A DNA stretch of 14,892 nt from Ruminococcus sp. UBA4350 (GCA_002394125.1 DGSY01000095.1:1-14892); one strand, 5' to 3'; counted from the first letter of the stretch, positions 1 to 6,989 are shown. Numbers and translations: made by a program. The notes: generated by a model from the sequence alone, not told the origin.

Positions 1-1
1 A

Positions 2-85
2 GGCTTCACTTGTACCGTGCGCATAACAGGTACGCCGTTCACTGGCTATGCTCCCGATGCGCAGATCAAAAGCTATATCAAATGA
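2..85 (+). CDS. 3' end of an unidentified gene (partial)
   Basis: An open frame enters from the left edge and ends at TGA 83-85. The 27 visible residues end in ...FTGYAPDAQIKSYIK. The frame is uninterrupted and the residues look like a normal soluble or secreted protein C-terminus (alternating beta-like TVRITG, then a polar helix-like end), but this is too short to name a family. Another frame is also open here, so the assignment rests on composition and on the stop lying about 100 bases before the next gene. No hairpin terminator follows it; only an A/T-rich stretch (91-104) is seen. Confidence 0.45.
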   Translation, partial: GFTCTVRITGTPFTGYAPDAQIKSYIK

Positions 86-145
86 AACCTGAAAAAAATT
101 TTTCTAACCCCTGTGATATTTTGCCTCCCCCATTCGTTTACTATA

Positions 146-159
146 CAGAAGCGCTTCTG
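146..159. promoter_or_regulatory. Perfect 14-bp palindrome in the sigma-factor leader
   Basis: CAGAAGCGCTTCTG is an uninterrupted perfect palindrome 34 bases before the GTG start of the ECF sigma gene. It directly follows a TATACA box (142-147), which could be a -10 element with TTGCCT (121-126) as a weak -35 at a short 15-base spacing. If that promoter is real, the palindrome covers the transcription start, where a repressor would block RNA polymerase. No regulator is identified; it could also fold as a short RNA stem. Confidence 0.4.
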
Positions 160-177
160 AACAATCCAATCTGATCC

Positions 178-183
178 GAGGTG
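178..183 (+). promoter_or_regulatory. Shine-Dalgarno site deciding the sigma-factor start
   Basis: GAGGTG at 178-183 is nine bases before the GTG at 193. The GTG inside this site (181) would give a four-residue-longer protein but would have no ribosome binding site of its own, so 193 is the better start. Confidence 0.65.
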
Positions 184-192
184 AATTACTCT

Positions 193-666
193 GTGGAACA
201 ACAGGAAATGGAACGAATCTACGATAAATACCACGAATCTGTCTACCGGCTCGCCTTCGCTTACTGCAAAAACCGCGCCGACGCAGAGGATATCACCTCG
301 GATGTATTTCTCAAGCGCTTTGCAAGCAATAAAACCTTCGATTCCGACAGCTACGAAACCGCGTGGATGATGCGCGTCACGGTCAATCTCGCAAAAGACC
401 TGCTGCGGTCGTTCCGCTACCGTTTCAGCGTCCCGCTCGAAACCGCCAACCTCATCTTTGAATCGCCGGAGGAAAGCGAGGTCTACCGCGCTGTCATGGA
501 TCTGCCCGCCAAATACCGCTCAGTGATACACCTGTACTATTATGAGGGCTATCCGGTCGCGGAGATCGCACAGATCGTCGGAAGAAGTGAAACCGCAGTG
601 CAGACGCAGCTTTACAGGGCACGAAAGCTGCTCAAAAAAGCGCTCGGAGAGGAGATGGAGTTATGA
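193..666 (+). CDS. ECF-family RNA polymerase sigma factor
   Basis: A group IV (extracytoplasmic function) sigma-70 factor of about 157 residues, expected to direct RNA polymerase to a small set of envelope or stress promoters. The N-terminal half is region 2: helical YDKYHESVYRLAFAYCKN, then DAEDITSDVFLKRF, the usual core-binding and -10 recognition segment. A short linker leads to region 4 (about residues 100-155), with LPAKYRSVIHLYYYEGY followed by a helix-turn-helix (VAEIAQIVGRSETAVQTQLYRARKLL). Region 3 is absent and the length is typical of ECF factors. The start is GTG 193, from the Shine-Dalgarno position; ATG 208 is a possible downstream alternative. The stop overlaps the next start as ATGA (663-666), so the two are likely translationally coupled, the classic arrangement of an ECF sigma with its membrane anti-sigma. 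The ECF subgroup and the target promoters cannot be told from this window. Confidence 0.93.
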   Translation: MEQQEMERIYDKYHESVYRLAFAYCKNRADAEDITSDVFLKRFASNKTFDSDSYETAWMMRVTVNLAKDLLRSFRYRFSVPLETANLIFESPEESEVYRAVMDLPAKYRSVIHLYYYEGYPVAEIAQIVGRSETAVQTQLYRARKLLKKALGEEMEL

Positions 667-2744
667 AAAAGATTCAGCAATACTGCAAGGTGACAGACAG
701 GATCGAGCACGATCCCGCCTGCAAGGAGGAGGTCATTGCAATGGCAAAACGAAACGAGATCCGTACCGGCGGCAAACGGCGCGGCTTCGCTGTGGGCACA
801 GCGGTCGCTGCGGCATTGCTCGCGGTCAACGGCGGCGTCGGCTATCTGCTTTATACCGGCAGCCGCGCACAGGAAAACTCTATGGTTGCAACGGGCGAAA
901 TCAGCGAAATGAGCAATCTGGCAGAGCAGCAGCCCTGCGTCGCACAGCCGGGCTATGCCGCCATGATGCAGCGCTATTATACCGCGAAAAGCGGCACCCC
1001 CTGCGATTTCGACTTCACGGGCTGGGGCACGGAATGCAATTACGTCTATGCGGACGAGGACTGGCGCGTCACGCTCACGGGCATCACGGGCTGTGACTGG
1101 ATTCTGTATTATTTCTATGATGTCGAGCCGCTTTCCGGTCAGACATGGGAAGAATTCCAGCAGGTATTTCCGACTGTCGGAATGCGCGTCGTCCGCGTGG
1201 ACGGCTTCCATTACGAGGGCACGAACGAAACAAGCACCATGCCCGATCAGGCGCATGAGACAGATCACGGTGTCTGGCACTGCTGCGGCAAGGCCGGCAA
1301 TACCACGGGCAGACCGTTCTCCGAGGACGGCGTGACGCTGGAATTTACAGTGCATATGAGCGGTTCCGCAGATCCCGCACAGGAGCTGGGCGGCATGGCA
1401 AGTATCAAGACGGACTTCCTCCGCCCGTTCGGTCAGCTCGCGCATACAGATATCCCCTGCCCCTACGGCGGCGATGAATATGCATCTGCCGTCCCGCAGG
1501 CGCTGGATCTCTGGTCGATCACGCCGTTCGGTGTGTTCTATACCTGCGAGCCGTTTGCATCCGGACTGACACAGGGCTCCCATGTCACGCATTTCGGACT
1601 CGATCAGCCGGGCATCTCCCATGCCTTTGAGGAAGCGCAGGTCGCGCTGGAGGATAAGAACGGCAAAACGCTCGACACCTACGCCATTTCCGAGGATTCC
1701 TATTACGGCGTACTCGCGGAGGGCGATACGGCGGTCGCGGTGACATTCCTCATGTTCGATCATCCGTGGGATCCCGAAAAGGGAGAGCTCGCGATCTACA
1801 GCGAAGCATTTGATTCGGACGGCACTGTCAGCCGGGAGGATTCCCGCGGGGATGCGGAGGAAAAGGTGCAGATCAGAATGGACGAGCCGGAAAAGGACGA
1901 TGACGGCGAGATCTACTGGACGGAAACCGAGGACAGCTCCGAGATGACATTCTCCTATGAGATCGACATGAGCAAGGCCGACCGGAAGCAGATCATTGAC
2001 ATTACCGCTGATGAGGGCGGCGTACCGATCCGGTTCACCGCAGAGGTCAAGAACTTCAGCGCGGAGATCCTCGGCACGGTCGAATCCGGTCAGGAGGTCA
2101 AAACGGAGCAGGTCAACAGCTACAGCATCGGTCTGGAGCCGCAGGATACGCCGGTCAAGCTCGTGCTGCATCTTCAGCCGTACTGGTCGAACGCGGAATC
2201 GTTCACGCTGAATACGAATTTCACGGTACATGACGGCAGCGAGGCCGATGCGCCGGCGCAGAAAATGCGCAGCAGCGTCAGAGTTCACAATAAGGCACGG
2301 CTCTCCGGCACCTATACATTCGGTCTCGGACTGTATGACGATCCGGAATGCAAGGAGACTCTGGAGCAGTTCACCTGCGGCGAGGGCGACACTGTGCTGT
2401 ATCTCAGCACACAGACGACCGGCCATGACACTGCAAAGGGCGAGACCTACAGCATTTATGTCAAGGTGAAGCAGGACGATGAGGAGATTCCGTTCTCGCT
2501 GACGCCGGACGGCGAAAAGAAGACGATGCAGCTGATCGAAGATCTGCCGCAGGGCGATCTTTCGGCGACGGTGACGCCGGTTTATGCTGCGCTGAATGCA
2601 AAGGATTCTGACAGCAAGGTGCGCGTGGAGGTTTACTATGTGCCGGATGTGATCCCGGCGGATCACAAGCGCGAAACAGCGGAGGAAGGCTTTGAGTATG
2701 TCCATTTCCAGAAGGCCGAGGCAACGCTCTTGAAAGAAAACTGA
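663..2744 (+). CDS. Membrane-anchored anti-sigma-like protein with a large ectodomain
   Basis: A 693-residue protein, coupled to the sigma gene by an ATGA overlap and preceded by a GGAGAGGAG ribosome binding site. It has a short cytoplasmic N-terminus (about 1-40), one hydrophobic segment at about 41-64 flanked by the basic GKRRG stop-transfer signal, and roughly 630 residues predicted outside the membrane. Position and topology suggest it holds the ECF sigma at the membrane and senses an extracellular signal. The cytoplasmic part has no zinc-binding HxxxCxxC anti-sigma motif; it has only two cysteines (residues 8 and 20). The ectodomain is rich in beta-like segments, with tryptophan- and aspartate-rich stretches near 370-430 and a likely Ig-like or beta-sandwich C-terminal part (about 545-680). 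It resembles in layout the DUF4179-type proteins that pair with Firmicute ECF sigmas, but I cannot confirm that family by eye. The anti-sigma role is inferred from context. Transcription probably ends at the hairpin at 2769. Confidence 0.75.
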   Translation: MKKIQQYCKVTDRIEHDPACKEEVIAMAKRNEIRTGGKRRGFAVGTAVAAALLAVNGGVGYLLYTGSRAQENSMVATGEISEMSNLAEQQPCVAQPGYAAMMQRYYTAKSGTPCDFDFTGWGTECNYVYADEDWRVTLTGITGCDWILYYFYDVEPLSGQTWEEFQQVFPTVGMRVVRVDGFHYEGTNETSTMPDQAHETDHGVWHCCGKAGNTTGRPFSEDGVTLEFTVHMSGSADPAQELGGMASIKTDFLRPFGQLAHTDIPCPYGGDEYASAVPQALDLWSITPFGVFYTCEPFASGLTQGSHVTHFGLDQPGISHAFEEAQVALEDKNGKTLDTYAISEDSYYGVLAEGDTAVAVTFLMFDHPWDPEKGELAIYSEAFDSDGTVSREDSRGDAEEKVQIRMDEPEKDDDGEIYWTETEDSSEMTFSYEIDMSKADRKQIIDITADEGGVPIRFTAEVKNFSAEILGTVESGQEVKTEQVNSYSIGLEPQDTPVKLVLHLQPYWSNAESFTLNTNFTVHDGSEADAPAQKMRSSVRVHNKARLSGTYTFGLGLYDDPECKETLEQFTCGEGDTVLYLSTQTTGHDTAKGETYSIYVKVKQDDEEIPFSLTPDGEKKTMQLIEDLPQGDLSATVTPVYAALNAKDSDSKVRVEVYYVPDVIPADHKRETAEEGFEYVHFQKAEATLLKEN

Positions 2745-2768
2745 ATCCGGCAAATGAAATATGCATAC

Positions 2769-2810
2769 AGGGGCGCGGCAGGCATGAGAGCTTGCCGCGC
2801 CCCTTGTTTC
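2769..2810 (+). terminator. Rho-independent terminator of the sigma/anti-sigma operon
   Basis: The arms AGGGGCGCGGCAGG (2769-2782) and CTTGCCGCGCCCCT (2791-2804) form a 14-bp stem with one G-T pair and an 8-base loop, followed by TTGTTT. It lies 24 bases after the stop codon of the anti-sigma-like gene. The T tract is short, but the stem is very strong. Confidence 0.85.
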
Positions 2811-2814
2811 AAAA

Positions 2815-2963
2815 GCCGGCAGTGCCGGAGCCGGATTCTAAAGTCCTCCGGAAGCGAACGGAAGCAGAATGAGATGAAAGCCAGACCAAACAATAGGCAC
2901 GGCCAGTGCCGTAACAGCGACGAAACTGATATTCTCTGCAAAACCATGCCGTAGGGAAACGAC
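2815..2963 (-). repeat. Inverted copy of a palindromic intergenic repeat (about 149 bp)
   Basis: Read on the minus strand this matches the element at 7126-7272. A 49-base left module (2915-2963) is joined by a conserved TTA to a 97-base right module (2815-2911). Shared landmarks are the TTTCCCTACGGC hairpin start, GCATATCA-like and GTCGCTGTTACGGC segments, CTGCTTCCGTTCGCTT, ACTTTAGAATCCGGCTCC and the terminal palindrome CCGGCACTGCCGG. It sits exactly between the terminator of one operon and the promoter of the next gene. It contains no convincing reading frame. Together with the terminator it accounts for the gene-free stretch 2745-3044. Confidence 0.88.
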
Positions 2964-2984
2964 AGCGCGGGCTCCGCGCCGCCC

Positions 2985-3013
2985 TTGCATTTAGGGGCGG
3001 AATGTGATATAAT
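2985..3013 (+). promoter_or_regulatory. Sigma-A promoter of the MinD/ParA-like gene
   Basis: The -35 box TTGCAT (2985-2990) and perfect -10 box TATAAT (3008-3013) are separated by 17 bases. The -10 is extended by TGA (3005-3007). Transcription should start near 3020, about 25 bases before the ATG. A short GC hairpin (GCGCGG/CCGCGC, 2965-2979) lies just upstream. Confidence 0.85.
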
Positions 3014-3044
3014 AGGAATATAGCACAGAAAAAGGAGCGATCTT

Positions 3045-3743
3045 ATGTATCAGCCAAAGAAAATTATCGTGGTCACCGGACATTTCGGCTCCGGCAAGAC
3101 CAATTTTTCGACCGCCCTCGCCCTCTCCCTCGCAGCATCCGGCAAAAAGGTCACGGTCGTTGATTTCGACCTCGTCAATCCCTATTTCCGGACGGCGGAT
3201 TTCGCGGAAGCCTTCGCCAAGCGCGGCATCACACTGCGCGCACCGGATTACGCCAATACCAACGTCGATATCCCCAGCGTGCAGTTCGACCTCGGCGGAC
3301 TCGCTGCCGGTGAGGGGCATCTCATCATCGACGTCGGCGGCGATGAGGACGGCGCCGTTGCGCTCGGCCGCTATTCCCATGTGCTGAACAGCTATGCCGA
3401 AACCGATGAGCTGGATATGCTCGGCGTGGTGTCGTTCCGCCGCTACCTCACGCGCTCCGCAGAAGACGCGGAGATCTATCTGCGCGGCATTGAGCGCGCC
3501 AGCCGCATGAAGCTGACGCATATCGTCAATAACACCAATCTTGGCATGGAGACCGATGCGGCCATGATCGCGGAGAGTATGCCGCTCTGCACGGCGCTTT
3601 CGGAGCGCATGGGACTGCCGGTCGCCTGCGTGACGGTGCCGGATTTTGCCGAAGTGCCGAAGGAGATTCCCGCAGAGCTGGTCATGCGTGTGCCGGTCGT
3701 CGTCCGGCTGCCGTGGATGCCGAAATCGGAAGCGGTGCAGTAA
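3045..3743 (+). CDS. MinD/ParA-family P-loop ATPase of unknown target
   Basis: A 232-residue soluble protein with a SIMIBI-class nucleotide-binding fold (CobQ/MinD/ParA-like). The Walker A loop GHFGSGKT is at residues 12-19, the switch-like VVDFDLVNPYFR segment at 38-49, and the Walker B strand HLIIDVGGDED at 92-101 with Asp96. A later NNTNLGMETD segment is in the place of the base-recognition or switch region. It lacks the KGGxGKT signature lysine of true ParA/MinD proteins, having Gly-His in that position, so it is closer to CooC-like or accessory ATPases than to chromosome-partitioning ParA. It has no ParB partner and no MinC or MinE nearby. It has its own promoter and a good AAAGGAG ribosome binding site (3031-3037, 7 bases before the ATG). 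Related proteins in clostridia are thought to be cytosolic maturation or regulatory ATPases. The substrate here is unknown. Confidence 0.8.
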   Translation: MYQPKKIIVVTGHFGSGKTNFSTALALSLAASGKKVTVVDFDLVNPYFRTADFAEAFAKRGITLRAPDYANTNVDIPSVQFDLGGLAAGEGHLIIDVGGDEDGAVALGRYSHVLNSYAETDELDMLGVVSFRRYLTRSAEDAEIYLRGIERASRMKLTHIVNNTNLGMETDAAMIAESMPLCTALSERMGLPVACVTVPDFAEVPKEIPAELVMRVPVVVRLPWMPKSEAVQ

Positions 3744-3829
3744 GCGGCGTTCAGCTTTGGGAGTGGATGACATCGCCGGAAGCGTAATATAAAATCCCTG
3801 AATCGCCGCTCCCTTCAGCTTTCGCCCGC

Positions 3830-3858
3830 TTGACAAGAATGCAATTTTATGGTATCAT
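3830..3858 (+). promoter_or_regulatory. Sigma-A promoter of purA
   Basis: TTGACA (3830-3835) and TATCAT (3853-3858) are 17 bases apart, with TGG (3850-3852) giving an extended -10. This predicts a transcript start near 3865, leaving a leader of about 70 bases before the ATG. No purine riboswitch fits in so short a leader. Confidence 0.87.
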
Positions 3859-3862
3859 ATAT

Positions 3863-3892
3863 GCGGTATGCAGCTTGAGCGCGGCATACCGC
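3863..3892 (+). promoter_or_regulatory. Inverted repeat at the purA transcript start
   Basis: GCGGTATGC (3863-3871) and GCATACCGC (3884-3892) are perfect 9-base arms around a 12-base loop. They start right at the predicted transcription start. It could be an operator that blocks initiation or a 5'-end RNA stem. No T tract follows the stem, so it is not an intrinsic terminator. Confidence 0.6.
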
Positions 3893-3935
3893 TGAAATTT
3901 TCTGACTTTTCAAAGGGAAAGGAACGGGCAGATTT

Positions 3936-5213
3936 ATGATTACTGCAATAGTAGGCGGCAACTGGGGCGATGAAGGCAAAGGTAAGCTGACCGATGTTTT
4001 CGCTGCCGATGCGGATTACGTCATCCGCTTTCAGGGCGGTGCCAATGCCGGTCACACGATCATCAACCAGTACGGAAAGAATGTCCTGCACATTCTCCCC
4101 TCCGGCGTATTCCAGGAGGGAACAGTCAATATCATCGGACCGGGCGCGGCATTCAATGTCGAGCGCTTCCGCGCCGAGCTGGAGGATGTGAAGAAGAGCG
4201 GAGCGCCCGCTCCGAATATTCTGGTCTCCGACCGCGCACAGCTTGTCATGCCGTACCACATTCTCTTTGATAAGCTTGAGGAGCAGCGTCTCGGCAAGAA
4301 CAGCTTCGGCTCGACACAGTCCGGCATTGCACCGCACTATGCGGATAAGGCAATGAAGATCGGCTTCCAGCTCGCTGAGCTGTATAACGAAAATCTCGCA
4401 GAAAAGGTCGAGCGCGTCTGCATCATCAAGAATGCTACCATCAAGGGACTCTATCCGGATGCAGCCCTGCTGGATCCGAAGGAGATCCTCGCATATCTGA
4501 AAGAGGTCGCCGCATTCATCAAGCCGTATCTCTGCAATATGGCAGACCTCATGCATGAGGCAGTCAAGGCGGACAAGAACATCGTGCTGGAGGGACAGCT
4601 CGGTGCGCTGCGCGACATCACGAACGGCATCTACCCGATGACCACATCGTCCTCGACGCTTGCGGGCTACGGCGCTGTCGGTGCCTGCCTGCCGCCGCAC
4701 GCGATCAAGCGCGTCATCACCGTTGTCAAGGCATATTCCTCCTGCGTCGGTGCAGGCCCGTTCACGACCGAGATCTTCGGCGATGAAGCGGATGCACTCC
4801 GCAGAAAGGGCGGCAGCGACGGCGAATTCGGCGCGACTACAGGCCGTCCGCGCAGAATGGGCTGGTTCGACGCAGTCGCAACAAAGTACGGCGTTTCCGT
4901 GCAGGGCACAACGGATGTTGCGCTCTCGCTGATCGACGTTCTGGGCTATCTGGATGAGATTCCGGTCTGCGTGGCATATGATGTCAACGGCACCCGCACG
5001 ACAGAGTTCCCGTCCGGCGACCGTCTGGATCACGCAAAGCCGATCTACGAGACTGTTCCCGGCTGGAAGTGCGATATCAAGGGCGCGACCGAGTGGGATG
5101 CACTCCCGCAGGCTGCAAAGGACTATGTGGAATACATCGAGAAGCTGATCGACTGCCCGATCACGATGATCTCCACCGGTCCGGACCGCAAGGACATGAT
5201 CTACCGCAAGTAA
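3936..5213 (+). CDS. purA: Adenylosuccinate synthetase
   Basis: Catalyses the GTP-driven condensation of IMP and aspartate to adenylosuccinate, the first committed step from IMP to AMP, in the cytosol as a homodimer. The 425 residues match the usual length of about 430. The N-terminal P-loop GNWGDEGKGK (residues 8-17) carries the catalytic Asp12, and NAGHT (37-41) carries the catalytic His40. The conserved GPGAAFNVERF segment and the C-terminal STGPDRKDMI guanine-binding signature are present. The common GTQWGDEGKGK form is varied to GGNWGDEGKGK, a change in a non-catalytic position that I believe occurs in some clostridial enzymes. AAAGGAA (3918-3924) precedes the ATG. It is a single-gene unit with its own promoter, leader inverted repeat and terminator, not part of a pur cluster. 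Confidence 0.97.
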   Translation: MITAIVGGNWGDEGKGKLTDVFAADADYVIRFQGGANAGHTIINQYGKNVLHILPSGVFQEGTVNIIGPGAAFNVERFRAELEDVKKSGAPAPNILVSDRAQLVMPYHILFDKLEEQRLGKNSFGSTQSGIAPHYADKAMKIGFQLAELYNENLAEKVERVCIIKNATIKGLYPDAALLDPKEILAYLKEVAAFIKPYLCNMADLMHEAVKADKNIVLEGQLGALRDITNGIYPMTTSSSTLAGYGAVGACLPPHAIKRVITVVKAYSSCVGAGPFTTEIFGDEADALRRKGGSDGEFGATTGRPRRMGWFDAVATKYGVSVQGTTDVALSLIDVLGYLDEIPVCVAYDVNGTRTTEFPSGDRLDHAKPIYETVPGWKCDIKGATEWDALPQAAKDYVEYIEKLIDCPITMISTGPDRKDMIYRK

Positions 5214-5223
5214 GCAAAAATCA

Positions 5224-5262
5224 AGCGCACGTCTGCGATCATGCAGGCGTGCGCTTTTTTTT
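5224..5262. terminator. Bidirectional terminator between purA and the zinc-ribbon gene
   Basis: AGCGCACG (5224-5231) pairs with CGTGCGCT (5248-5255), continued inward by CTGC/GCAG, and is followed on the plus strand by eight T. On the minus strand the stem is followed by TGATTTTTG, from the A run at 5216-5220. It therefore serves purA and the convergent minus-strand gene, whose TAA stop (5261-5263) overlaps the T tract. Confidence 0.92.
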
Positions 5263-6973
5263 ATCCGCATTGTTCGGCGATATTCTGCTCATCGAGATGA
5301 TACCAGACCGGCTCTTTCATTTCATCAGGCGAGATATGGCGCTCGCTCTCTGTCCGATAGTCCTCCGTCGGAACCTCTGCCCCGTTGATGAAGCATCTGC
5401 CGTCACCGGCCGCGATCCATCTGCTGTAATCCCGCACAAGCTCCGTGCCGTCGATGTGATACTCAAAGCAATAATCGGCATAGTCCGGCGCCCGATAGCC
5501 GTATTCATACACATGATTGGTGCGCTCCGAGACGCTGAGCTGATTGATGCCGCCGCCTGTTTCCAGCCGCACGACCGCATCATCCGCGATCACATAAATG
5601 CTGAAATAGTTATAACCGCTTCGGTTCTGCTGCACATCGAGGATCAGTTCCGGAATATCGTCATCATCCACATAGCAGAGCGCAAACTGTGCATCCCAGT
5701 CCGGATTGTTCATCTCCTGTATCGCCGCGAGCTGTTCCCGCAGCTTTTCCCCGTAAAGGGAAAGGATGTCTGCCGCATTCTCCGCTTCCGGTTCCGGCTC
5801 GGCCGGCTGTTCCGGTTCTGCCGGTTCCGTCTGCGATTCCTCTTCGGGCTCCGTCTGCGGCGCCTCTTCGGGCTGCTCTGCCGGTGCAGCGGATGCAGGC
5901 ACCGCCGTGCGGATATTGGTGCTGTCCGCAAAGAGATAGGCGGCGCGATCCCAGCGGTCGGCATCCTGCCGCTTCATACAGGTGCAGATCGTCACGGACG
6001 AAGTGAGGGATGCGCCGAGGCCGTGCTTCCAGATCTGTCTGCCGTCCAGATAGACACCCTTGCTGTCCGCCGTGACCGTCACGGTTCCGTCGGCATCATA
6101 AACACGCTTCAGGAATTCGCGGCTTGTCGTACCGCGGATTCTTTCGGTCTGACCGCCGTCTTCCCCATAGGCATCAATTTGCAGATCGCCCTCCGCGATG
6201 CGGAAAACGGTCAGCTGTCCGCCGTCATTGACCGCGCTGATAATGCCGGAAGCATCATATGCCGAAACATCCTGTCCGTTCGGGAGATAGTCATATTCCG
6301 GCAGCAGCGTCTCTGCAAAATACTGTTTCAGTTCGGGATCCTCTTCGGATTTCTGCAAGGCCGCCGTTGTCGGTGCCTGACTGCTTTCCGCAGCGCTGCT
6401 TCCGGCAACTGTCACAGCGGGCTCCGGCTGCTGCACCTCATCTCCGCCGGAGTGACTGAGCAGCCAGCCGAGCGCCAGACCCATAACGAAGATCAGCAGG
6501 AGCAGCGCGGGCATCAGCCCCTTATAATCGAGCAGCTTATAAACAGCGCGCTTGAAATTGCCCCAGAGCGTCTTTTCCGGCTCCGGCACGAGGAAAAATC
6601 CCTGCGGAACAGTCTGCGCAGGCTGCGGCTCCGGTTCTGCGGGGCGTGCAGCGGGCTTTGCGGGCTGCGGGCGGATCGGCGTTTCGCTGCGCGGGCGCTG
6701 AACGGGCGGCTCCGGCCGGATCTCCGGTTCTGCGGCTGCCGGCTCTGCGGGACTGACCGCCTCCTGCGGCAGAGAGATCGTAAAGCCGCCGCCGGCGCTG
6801 TCGGGCGGGAGCGAGAAGCGTCCTGTGCTTTGCTCATCTCCGGCAGGCGGTTCATTGAAGAAGCCGTCATTCAGCTCCGGCAGGTCAAAGATCTGCCAGC
6901 CGCCGCGCAGATCAAGGCCGCAGCCCGGGCAGGTCGTACCGTTTGTTTCTTTTCCGCATTTCGGACATATCAT
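5261..6973 (-). CDS. Zinc-ribbon, single-pass membrane protein with a large ectodomain
   Basis: A 570-residue protein of unknown function. The N-terminus is a zinc ribbon, CPKC (3-6) and CPGC (15-18), followed by a proline- and alanine-rich cytoplasmic stretch (about 50-130), one membrane helix at about 153-173 and an extracytoplasmic part. Outside the membrane a first domain (about 213-358) is joined by a Pro/Glu-rich linker of EPE and QTEP units (about 362-400) to a C-terminal domain (about 404-570). The latter contains VDDDDIPELILDV, like the DxDGDGxPELI strand found in many clostridial extracytoplasmic proteins. The start is the ATG at 6973: a strong AAAGGGGG site lies 8 bases upstream, and the zinc ribbon then begins at residue 2. 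A longer in-frame start at 7024 would fall inside the promoter. The gene has its own consensus promoter and shares a bidirectional terminator with purA. The architecture suggests envelope sensing or surface binding, which is inference only. Confidence 0.82.
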   Translation of the reverse strand: MICPKCGKETNGTTCPGCGLDLRGGWQIFDLPELNDGFFNEPPAGDEQSTGRFSLPPDSAGGGFTISLPQEAVSPAEPAAAEPEIRPEPPVQRPRSETPIRPQPAKPAARPAEPEPQPAQTVPQGFFLVPEPEKTLWGNFKRAVYKLLDYKGLMPALLLLIFVMGLALGWLLSHSGGDEVQQPEPAVTVAGSSAAESSQAPTTAALQKSEEDPELKQYFAETLLPEYDYLPNGQDVSAYDASGIISAVNDGGQLTVFRIAEGDLQIDAYGEDGGQTERIRGTTSREFLKRVYDADGTVTVTADSKGVYLDGRQIWKHGLGASLTSSVTICTCMKRQDADRWDRAAYLFADSTNIRTAVPASAAPAEQPEEAPQTEPEEESQTEPAEPEQPAEPEPEAENAADILSLYGEKLREQLAAIQEMNNPDWDAQFALCYVDDDDIPELILDVQQNRSGYNYFSIYVIADDAVVRLETGGGINQLSVSERTNHVYEYGYRAPDYADYCFEYHIDGTELVRDYSRWIAAGDGRCFINGAEVPTEDYRTESERHISPDEMKEPVWYHLDEQNIAEQCG

Positions 6974-6981
6974 CGGAGATG

Positions 6982-6989
6982 CCCCCTTT
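6982..6989 (-). promoter_or_regulatory. Shine-Dalgarno site deciding the zinc-ribbon gene start
   Basis: On the minus strand AAAGGGGG lies 8 bases before the ATG at 6973-6971. This chooses the start encoding Met-Ile-Cys-Pro and rules out the upstream in-frame ATG at 7024. Confidence 0.8.

Noticed and set aside
181..192. GTG 181 as the sigma-factor start
   Set aside because: This GTG is part of the GAGGTG ribosome binding site for the GTG at 193 and has no upstream site of its own.
612..2753. 713-codon open frame on the minus strand
   Set aside because: It lies wholly antisense to the sigma and anti-sigma genes. Its product is rich in Arg, His and Leu with no domain, and it arises because the sense genes avoid codons that read as stops on the other strand.
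2754..2954. 66-codon frame across the terminator and repeat
   Set aside because: It covers a terminator stem and a palindromic repeat, has no ribosome binding site, and is Arg/Cys-rich.
3743..3810. Long stem (AGCGGCGTTCAG / CTGAATCGCCGCT) after the ATPase gene as its terminator
   Set aside because: The arms have a bulge, the loop is about 43 bases and no T tract follows. It may be chance or a weak structure; no convincing terminator was found for this gene.
3855..5270. 471-codon open frame on the minus strand
   Set aside because: Antisense to purA and running through its terminator and promoter; a codon-bias artefact.
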